Part shown: piece by piece, positions 58,045 through 64,000 of the stretch
Numbering within the stretch: position 1 is the first letter of the stretch
How the letters are laid out: the number at the start of each line of letters is the position of its first letter
Assembly: GCF_900699035.1 (NCBI RefSeq)
Contig: NZ_LR217739.1
Coordinates: 1 to 64,000, forward strand
Reading direction: 5' to 3'
DNA: 64,000 nucleotides
Source: Buchnera aphidicola (Cinara piceae)
GTDB taxonomy: Bacteria; Pseudomonadota; Gammaproteobacteria; Enterobacterales; Enterobacteriaceae
The notes under the pieces: model-generated
The model's database searches: none
The model's input: only the letters and a program-made list of their open reading frames with translations
What the model was told of the DNA's origin: nothing
Program-made: the position numbers and the translations under genes

Positions 58045-58311
58045 ATGAATCAAGAATTTTTAATTACATTATTTCAGGATTCTATTAAATTTACTTTGTT
58101 ATTATCTGCTCCATGTTTATTATCAGCTTTATTGAGTGGTGTTTTGATGAGTATTTTTCAATCATCAGTACAAATTAATGAACCAACATTTTCTTTTATA
58201 CCAAAAATTATTTCTGTTTTTTTTTCTTGTATATTTTTTGGACCTTGGATGCTACAATTAACCCTTAATTATATAAAAAATATTTTTCATATAATATCAC
58301 AAATTAATTAA
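58045..58311 (+). CDS. fliQ: Flagellar export gate protein FliQ
   Basis: Two-helix export gate subunit. The start at 58045 (MNQEFLITLF) gives 88 residues (E. coli 89) and is preceded by fliP ending at 58009; the open frame reaches back into fliP but without family support. Signatures LLLSAPCLLSALLSGVLMS, FQSSVQINEPTFSFIPKI and GPWMLQL are intact. Confidence 0.96.
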   Translation: MNQEFLITLFQDSIKFTLLLSAPCLLSALLSGVLMSIFQSSVQINEPTFSFIPKIISVFFSCIFFGPWMLQLTLNYIKNIFHIISQIN

Positions 58312-58316
58312 TAATT

Positions 58317-59105
58317 ATGATAAACAATTTATTTTATCACTTTATACCTATAGTTACTAGTAAAATTGTCTTAATAATGACTCGTATTTTTTCAGTATTA
58401 AATTATTCTAAAATATTTTATAATATGCATATTAATTTATCTACAAAAATTGTTTTAGTTTATTTGATTAGTAATTTACTAGCCCCGTTTATATCTAACT
58501 TTCCTTATAGTATTTATACTATAGATTTTTTTATTGTTTTATTGCATCAAATATTTACTGGAATGATAATTGGTTTATTTATTCAATGTTTATTTTCTTG
58601 TATGATTTTTATTGGAGAAATTATTAGCGCTCAAATAGGTTTATCAGCTTCTATTTTTTTTGATTTAGGTCATAGTTTTTATTCAGCTGTTATATCACAT
58701 TTATTAAATATTTTTTTTTTAGTTTTATTTTTTATATATAATACACATTTAAATTTAGTTGTTTTTTTAGTAAAAAGTTTTTATGTGTTACCGTTAAATA
58801 AAACATTGATTCATAAAAATATTTTTTTGTCTTTTATTAGTTTTTTTAGTGATATAATTATTAATTGTGTACGTTTTATTTTACCTATTTTATTTTTTTT
58901 TTTAATTTTGTATATAGCCTTTATGATGTTTAATCGTTTATCACCAAATACATCGTTATTTTCTTCTTTTTTAATTATTATTTTTATTTTTGGTTTAATT
59001 TTATTAAAATATTTTATATATAGTCTATATTTTTTAGGTAAGTTTCTTATTAAATATCTATTTTATTATTTAAAAAATCATATTATACATTTTCTCTCTA
59101 AGTAA
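58317..59105 (+). CDS. fliR: Flagellar export gate protein FliR
   Basis: Polytopic export gate subunit, 262 residues (E. coli 261), with about six hydrophobic segments. Recognisable features are GMIIGLFIQCLFSCMIFIGE, ISAQIGLSASIFFD and FMMFNRLSPN. It is the last gene of the flagellar run; a strong hairpin follows at 59213. flhB and flhA are not in the window. Confidence 0.95.
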   Translation: MINNLFYHFIPIVTSKIVLIMTRIFSVLNYSKIFYNMHINLSTKIVLVYLISNLLAPFISNFPYSIYTIDFFIVLLHQIFTGMIIGLFIQCLFSCMIFIGEIISAQIGLSASIFFDLGHSFYSAVISHLLNIFFLVLFFIYNTHLNLVVFLVKSFYVLPLNKTLIHKNIFLSFISFFSDIIINCVRFILPILFFFLILYIAFMMFNRLSPNTSLFSSFLIIIFIFGLILLKYFIYSLYFLGKFLIKYLFYYLKNHIIHFLSK

Positions 59106-59212
59106 TTATATTTTTATATATAAGAGTTTTAATAATTTTAATATATATATATCATACTTATTTTATTCTTATACAATAAAATATTTAATAAAATATAATT
59201 CTCTGGAGATCT

Positions 59213-59237
59213 ATTATAGATCTCCAGTAATAAAATA
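59213..59237. terminator. GC-containing palindrome between convergent fliR and rpmG
   Basis: CTGGAGATCTA (59213-59223) and TAGATCTCCAG (59227-59237), a perfect 11-bp stem with a TTA loop. It sits between two convergent genes and likely terminates the long fli operon on one side and rpmBG on the other. Confidence 0.6.
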
Positions 59238-59267
59238 TAACGTTATATTTTTAATTGTATTTTTTAA

Positions 59268-59435
59268 TTATTTTATTTTTTTTTCTTCATATAAACAATG
59301 TTTTTTTAATATGGGATCATATTTTTTTAGTTTTAATTTATTAACCAGGTTTCTTTTATTTTTAGTAGTAGTATAGTAGTGTTTACTTCCACAGGTAGAA
59401 ATTAATTTTATTTTAATCCTTTTACTTTTTGCCAT
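59268..59435 (-). CDS. rpmG: 50S ribosomal protein L33
   Basis: Large-subunit protein of 55 residues, exactly the E. coli length. It starts [20 protein letters not shown]; the centre YTTTKNKRN and C-terminal [20 protein letters not shown] match E. coli L33. It follows rpmB after 12 bases in the conserved rpmBG operon. Confidence 0.97.
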   Translation of the reverse strand: MAKSKRIKIKLISTCGSKHYYTTTKNKRNLVNKLKLKKYDPILKKHCLYEEKKIK

Positions 59436-59447
59436 TTTTTTCTCGTT

Positions 59448-59669
59448 TTATATGATATATTTTTTATATATTTTTGAAATTCCAAATTTATTTATCATTC
59501 TTAATCCTTTTGCTGATACCCGTATTCTTATTGATTTTTTTTCTTCTGGAATCCAGAATTTATGATATTGTATATTTAAAGAAAATTTTTTTTTAGTAGC
59601 ATTCATAGAATGTGAACGATTTTGCCCTAACATTGATTTTTTTTTTGTAATTTGACAAATTTTTGACAT
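59448..59669 (-). CDS. rpmB: 50S ribosomal protein L28
   Basis: Large-subunit protein of 73 residues (E. coli 78). It starts [20 protein letters not shown], then NATKKKF and [15 protein letters not shown], all matching L28. Upstream of rpmG in the same operon. The C-terminus is slightly shortened. Confidence 0.97.
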   Translation of the reverse strand: MSKICQITKKKSMLGQNRSHSMNATKKKFSLNIQYHKFWIPEEKKSIRIRVSAKGLRMINKFGISKIYKKYII

Positions 59670-59760
59670 AATTATAATCTCAAATTTTTTAATTATTTAT
59701 ATAAATTAAAAATAAATATTTATTTATTAATACTTTATTATTCAAAATTTTAATAATTTT

Positions 59761-60309
59761 TTAACATTTATTTTTTTTTGTTTGTTTATATCTATGAATT
59801 GAATTTTTTATCTCTATTTTTGCTTCTTTTGCATTTTTCCAACCTTTTATTGTTACTTTTTTTGTTTTTTCTAATTTTTTATAATTTTTAAAGAAATGAA
59901 TAATTTGTTTTTTTAATAATATAGATAATTGATTAATATCATGAATATTTATATACTCTTGTGTAATTTTTTTATGTGGTACAGCTATTATTTTTTGATC
60001 TTCTCCTGATTCATCTTCCATGTTTAATAATCCTATTGGATTGCATCGAATTATTGATTTTGGTTGAAGAGGGTAAGGTGTTGGTATTAATATATCTAAT
60101 GGATCACCATCTAATGAAAGAGTTTGATTTATAAATCCATAATTACAAGGATAAAACATAGTTGTAGGTATAAATCTATCTACATATAACATATAATAAG
60201 ATTTATGTAGTTCATATTTTACAGGGCTGGAATATGCAGGAATTTCAATAATGCCATATATATCATCAGGAGCATTTTTACCTGTTGGTATTTGAATAAA
60301 ATTTTTCAT
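59761..60309 (-). CDS. ppa: Inorganic pyrophosphatase
   Basis: Hydrolyses pyrophosphate, driving biosynthetic reactions. It has 182 residues (E. coli 176). The family signature DGDPLDILIPTPYPL with catalytic aspartates is intact. Also present are EIPAYSSPVKYELHKSYYML, FYPCNYGFI and EDQKIIAVP. It is a single gene, with no close neighbour upstream on its strand. Confidence 0.97.
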   Translation of the reverse strand: MKNFIQIPTGKNAPDDIYGIIEIPAYSSPVKYELHKSYYMLYVDRFIPTTMFYPCNYGFINQTLSLDGDPLDILIPTPYPLQPKSIIRCNPIGLLNMEDESGEDQKIIAVPHKKITQEYINIHDINQLSILLKKQIIHFFKNYKKLEKTKKVTIKGWKNAKEAKIEIKNSIHRYKQTKKNKC

Positions 60310-60625
60310 TTTTTTTTAAATATAATATTTTTTGAATGTAAAAAATTTATTTTTAAAAAAATAAATTTTTAATTATAAAAGTTTTTTAGATAAATATTGA
60401 TCGTTTAATGATATTGATAGAAATGTATTAGAAATAATATATATAAAATATTTGTTGAAATATATAAATGAATTATACATGATTATAAATAATAAAATTT
60501 ATTTAGAAAAATATATATTGATATTTTTTTTTATTTTTTATTTATATATTTTTAATTAAGGATCTATAATGATATTATTCTATAATATACAATAAGATTT
60601 AAATTTTTTAATTAATAATATATAA
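60310..60625. other. Gene-free A+T-rich gap between ppa and the pmbA remnant
   Basis: About 316 bases with no open frame on either strand and no RNA gene seen. It should contain the ppa promoter and the former pmbA start. The eroded N-terminus of pmbA is probably in the last 100 bases but cannot be read reliably. Confidence 0.45.
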
Positions 60626-61930
60626 CAAGCATTACTATTTTTAAAGAAAAATATTTCAAGTGAAATAATTATAATAAAGAAAACGTATGGTTTAATTGTG
60701 TCGATTTAATTGGGTATTATAGATAATACTGAATCCTTTAATTATGCAAATTTCCTTATGATAACATATAATAAATGTCGTGAATCATTTGTTTTGTCTC
60801 GTAAGATCTCTTTATTTGAAATATGTATATCAATTGACAGATCTATTAATATATCTAAATATACAGAAATAGATAAATATTTTAGGTTACCTGATATAAA
60901 TTTATTATTTGATCATAAAAAAATAAATTTATTTTTTCCTAAATTATTTAGTTGAGAAAAAATAAAGAATTTAGTTGATTTAACTGATTCTTCGGTTCTA
61001 AATTTTAATTCTACAATTATTAATACAGTGGGATCTGTTTTTGAATATTTAATTAATATAAATATTTTGAGAAATAGTTTAGGATAGATAGATTCTTATT
61101 TATCTATATACAATTATTTATTATGTAGTTTTATTGCTAGTGATAAAAATTTTATGGAAAGAGATGTTTATTATACAGTTTCAAGAGATTTTAATAATTT
61201 ATATGCTCCTGTAATAATAGGTTAAAGTCGTACTAAGAAAAGTTTTGCTGGATTACATTCAAGAAAGATATCTACACCAATTTCTCCTTTTATATTTATA
61301 TCTAATACTGTATATGAATTATTTTATTCTTTTGTTAATTCAGTTATTGGATGACTATATATAAAAAAAACATCTTTTTTATTAAATTATTTAAATAAAA
61401 AAAATATTTCTTTTTTAGTTAAATATTTTTGAAAATTTATTTATAGATAAAGGTTTATCATCTCGTCTATTTGATCATGATGATACAGTAACAACAAAAA
61501 AGAAAGATTATAGGAAATAGTTTTTTTAAAAACATGATTATTAGAGACTTATTAGTCTATCTAATTAGATAGGAAAAATACAGGATATTCTGATGGTATA
61601 TATAATTTGATACTACTACCAGTATGTAATCAACCCAATATTTAAATAATATTTTATATTGAATTCATGATTATTTGTTAATAACAGATTTGTTTAGTGA
61701 TGGTATAAATATAGTAACTAGAAATTATTAATTTAGCATTGGTGGTTTTTGGGTACAAAAATGGAAAAATATGATATCCACAATAGTTCATTGGATTATA
61801 TTATCTGATAATTGAATTGATATCCGCTATAATAGCTGATTAGCTAATTATTTAAATAAAAAAAAATATTCTATATTCTTTAATAATAATTGACAAAAGA
61901 CAAATTGTAGGATATTAATATTTTAATTGT
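60626..61930 (+). pseudogene. pmbA: pmbA (tldE) metalloprotease-associated gene, inactivated by many stops
   Basis: Recognisable along the whole length of E. coli PmbA: ALLFLKKNISSEIIIIKKTYG (near 60629), DRSINISKYTE (near 60838), FMERDVYYTVSRDFNNLYAP (from about 61152; E. coli [20 protein letters not shown]), ISPFIFISNTVYELF (near 61280), and SIGGFWVQ (near 61741; E. coli GAAGFWVENG). Stop codons interrupt, for example at 60953, 61085, 61222 and 61351, and frames shift between blocks. The longest remaining open piece is 60710-60955. The similarity is still high, so inactivation looks recent. Confidence 0.88.
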
Positions 61931-61967
61931 TTAAATTAATTGATATATCGTATATTTTTGTACAACA

Positions 61968-62337
61968 ATGAAGTTGATCTATAAGCCGGGTTCTGTTAAA
62001 AACAGTCATTTATCTAGATTAATAATTACTTATTAATTCATAGCAGTCTACCCGGAGCTTCGTATGCGGGTACATGTCTCCTACTTGACCTTGCTCCTAG
62101 TGGAGTTTACCGTGCCAAATTTGTTACCAAATTTTGCGGTGCGCTTTTACCGCACCATTTCACCTTTTCCAAAGGAAAATATTGTTTTGATTCAATATTT
62201 TATTTTGGTAGTTTATTTTCTGTTGTACTATTCGTAAGATCTCTCTTCCCAGGTGTTACCTGGCACTATACCCTGTGGAGCCCGGACTTTCCTCTGTTTA
62301 ATAAATTAAATTATACAGCGACTGTTCAATCAACTTC
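61968..62337 (-). ncRNA. rnpB: RNase P RNA
   Basis: Type A RNase P RNA on the minus strand. The 5' end is GAAGTTGATTGAACAGTCGC (E. coli GAAGCTGACCAGACAGTCGC). Conserved blocks follow: GAGGAAAGTCCGGGCTCC, AGTGCCAGGTAACACCTGGG, GGTGCGGTAAAAGCGCACCG, GGCACGGTAAACTCCAC, GGAGCAAGGTC, and the 3' end ACAGAACCCGGCTTATAGAT pairing back to the 5' strand. About 370 bases. The P1 helix overlaps the last codons of rsmI. Confidence 0.96.
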
Positions 62338-63191
62338 ATTAGATTTTTTATTTATTACATTATTATATAGTATATTTTTATTGAATCCAAATATTTTTGC
62401 AGTTATTTTTATAGCTGTACTTTTTTTCGTTTCTTTTTTTAATATATTGAAAGTATTTAATATTTTAGAGGATACAATATTATTTTTGTTTTTTTTTTTT
62501 CCACTAATTAGAATTGTTATTTCTCCTTTCGTCCAATTAGTATCATTTTTAATAGTAGAGAGTATTTCTTTTGTTGTTCCTTTTTTTATTTTTTCCCATT
62601 TTTTTGTTATTTCTTTCGCAACCGTTATTTTTCTTTTTGAGCCCATTATTTGTTTAATTAATGTAATCGTATTAATTAATCGTTTAGGTGATTCATATAA
62701 AATGATTGTACGTAATTCCCGACACAAGGAATATATTTTTTTTTCACATGATTTTTTTTTTTTAGGTAAGAAACCTTCATAACAAAATTGGTTAGTTTTT
62801 AAACCTGAAGCGCTTAGCGCAGTGATTGCTGCGCAAGCGCCAGGTAAAGGAACAACTCTAATATTATTAGAATATGCATATTTAACTAGTAAATATCCAG
62901 GATCATTAATAACAGGAGTTCCGGCTTTAGAAACAATTGCAATATTTTTACCATTATTTAACATATCAATATATTTATTTTTCTTTTTTTTTTCATTACA
63001 TATATTTAATGATAATAATTTATTTTTAATAGAAAAATATTTCAATAAAATTAATGTGTGTTTTATATTTTCAGAAACAATATAATCAACATTTTTTAAA
63101 ATATTAATAGATCGGTATGTTATATCTAATAAATTACCAATGGGGGTAGGGACAATATATAATAAACCAACATCATTTTTTTTTTATACAT
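62326..63191 (-). CDS. rsmI: 16S rRNA (cytidine1402-2'-O)-methyltransferase RsmI, frameshifted in poly(A)
   Basis: An open frame from TTG 63045 to 62326 covers most of RsmI: IRVVPLPGACAAITALSASG, NQFCYEGFLPKKKK, ILYESPKRL. The N-terminus LLYIVPTPIGNLLDITYRS is in the same frame further upstream, but this frame meets TAA just before it. ATG 63191 is one frame off across an A10 run (63185-63176). One added A gives 288 residues (E. coli 286). Two SAM-site motifs are altered: VSKAGTP for VSDAGTP, and SENIKHT for AEDTRHT. It is either rescued by slippage or in early decay. Confidence 0.82.
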
Positions 63192-63508
63192 AATTTTTAA
63201 TTATGACCTATTGTTTATTGTAGATAATTATATTAAATAAAATGTTTTTAAATTTTCATTGTTAATGAAATATTATTTATTATTAATTTTTATATAAAAT
63301 TTATTATATTAATAATTTTTTTATTATATCATATATTCAATAAATAAATTTTATTTTTATATAATTAATAATATTTTTATATTTATAAATATACCATTAT
63401 TTTCATTGAATATAAAAATTTTATTAATAATTTTATTTATATCGATAAAAATTTTATCTAATATTTTTATTTTTAATAAAATATATTATTATTTAAGGAT
63501 AAAACATA
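63192..63508. other. Divergent intergenic region between rsmI and fabB
   Basis: About 317 bases, nearly all A and T, with no open frame or RNA gene. It must contain the divergent promoters. AAGGA at 63495-63499 serves as the fabB ribosome-binding site. Several A/T inverted repeats such as ATATTTTTATATTTATAAATAT are visible near 63369 but none looks specific. Confidence 0.45.
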
Positions 63509-64000
63509 TTGAAAAGAACAGTAATTACAGGTTTTGGAATCATGTCTAGTATTGGTTATATAAAAAAAAATATTGTAAATTCATTAAAAAAAGGTATTTC
63601 AGGAATAGTATTTTCTAAAATGATGAAAAAATATGGTTTATACAGTAAAGTATGGGGTGGAATATCTACGAAAAGGTTCAATGAAATACCTAAAAGATTT
63701 TTGCGTTTCATGAATCTTGCATCTATGTACTCATATCTTTCTATGAAAGATGCTATTCAGGATAGTAATTTATTTTCTGATATATATATGAAAAATCCTA
63801 GAGTAGGTATTATAATAGGATCGGGAAGTGGAGCGGCTCAATTTTATAGATCAATTTTTCAAAATAATAATTATCTTAATAAGATTAGTCCATATACTGC
63901 TATTAAAAATATGTCTTCTTCAATTTCAGCTTGTTTAGGTTCTTTCTTTAAAATTTATGGTGTTAATTATTCTGTTAGCTCTGCTTGCGCAACTTCTGCT
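63509..64000 (+). CDS. fabB: 3-oxoacyl-ACP synthase I (FabB), partial, TTG start
   Basis: Condensing enzyme of fatty acid synthesis, cut by the window end after 164 codons. TTG at 63509 aligns with the E. coli initiator (LKRTVITGFGIMSSIG with MKRAVITGLGIVSSIG), and AAGGA lies 9 bases upstream. NPRVGIIIGSGSGAAQF and the active-site cysteine in SSACATSA, right at the window end, are intact. There is no ATG before codon 12. Confidence 0.95.
   Translation, partial: MKRTVITGFGIMSSIGYIKKNIVNSLKKGISGIVFSKMMKKYGLYSKVWGGISTKRFNEIPKRFLRFMNLASMYSYLSMKDAIQDSNLFSDIYMKNPRVGIIIGSGSGAAQFYRSIFQNNNYLNKISPYTAIKNMSSSISACLGSFFKIYGVNYSVSSACATSA

Noticed and set aside
60710-60955. Possible small novel gene of 81 codons
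   Set aside because: Its translation aligns with the N-terminal part of PmbA, and matching PmbA pieces continue downstream past stops, so it is a pseudogene fragment.
62381-63085. Two plus-strand open frames opposite rsmI
   Set aside because: Hydrophobic translations are the antisense of the Lys/Asn-rich rsmI; rsmI itself has clear family motifs.

Overview
The window is one end of the chromosome of a strongly reduced, very A+T-rich gamma-proteobacterial endosymbiont. It is almost certainly a Buchnera aphidicola lineage. The order mnmG ... gyrB-dnaN-dnaA / rpmH-rnpA-yidC-mnmE / groESL-efp-dnaC / rsmD-ftsY-rpoH-metE / rpoCB-rplLJAK-nusG-secE / metF-argBGH / rpoD-dnaG-rpsU / tsaD-cca-crr-ligA-gltX / fliEFGHIJ-MNOPQR / rpmG-rpmB-ppa / rnpB-rsmI-fabB is the Buchnera backbone, and the proteins align closely with enterobacterial ones. 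There are no insertion sequences, phage genes or CRISPR arrays.

Layout. 1-7.4 kb: tRNA modification (mnmG) and the replication block gyrB-dnaN-dnaA. 7.4-18 kb: rpmH, rnpA, yidC, mnmE, tRNA-Phe, the heat-shock groESL operon, efp, dnaC, rsmD, ftsY and rpoH. 18-33 kb: metE, then the large minus-strand RNA polymerase and ribosomal protein operon and a four-tRNA cluster. 33-38 kb: metF and argB-argG-argH. 38-50 kb: the rpsU-dnaG-rpoD operon, tsaD, cca, an orphan crr, ligA, two tRNAs and gltX. 50-59 kb: a flagellar basal-body/export operon (fliE opposite fliFGHIJ-M-NOPQR). 59-64 kb: rpmG, rpmB, ppa, a decaying pmbA (tldE) pseudogene, RNase P RNA, rsmI and the start of fabB.

How it fits together. 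The window supplies core transcription, translation, replication and chaperone functions, nutrition genes (metE/metF, arginine) and a non-motile flagellar export base. Several systems are in visible decay. dnaA has lost its N-terminal domain to stop codons plus a frameshift in a poly(A) tract. ftsY, fliJ and rsmI each need exactly one extra A in a 5'-proximal A9 or A10 tract to be read. crr has lost both catalytic histidines and its ptsHI neighbours. argC and argE are gone from between metF and argB, and ArgB has lost its HGGG loop. The atp operon is absent between mnmG and gyrB. FliG has lost all five torque residues, FliM lacks its C-terminal domain and fliK is missing.

The most interesting signals are the decaying initiator gene and the recurrent same-phase poly(A) frameshifts near gene starts, which would require transcriptional slippage for full-length product.
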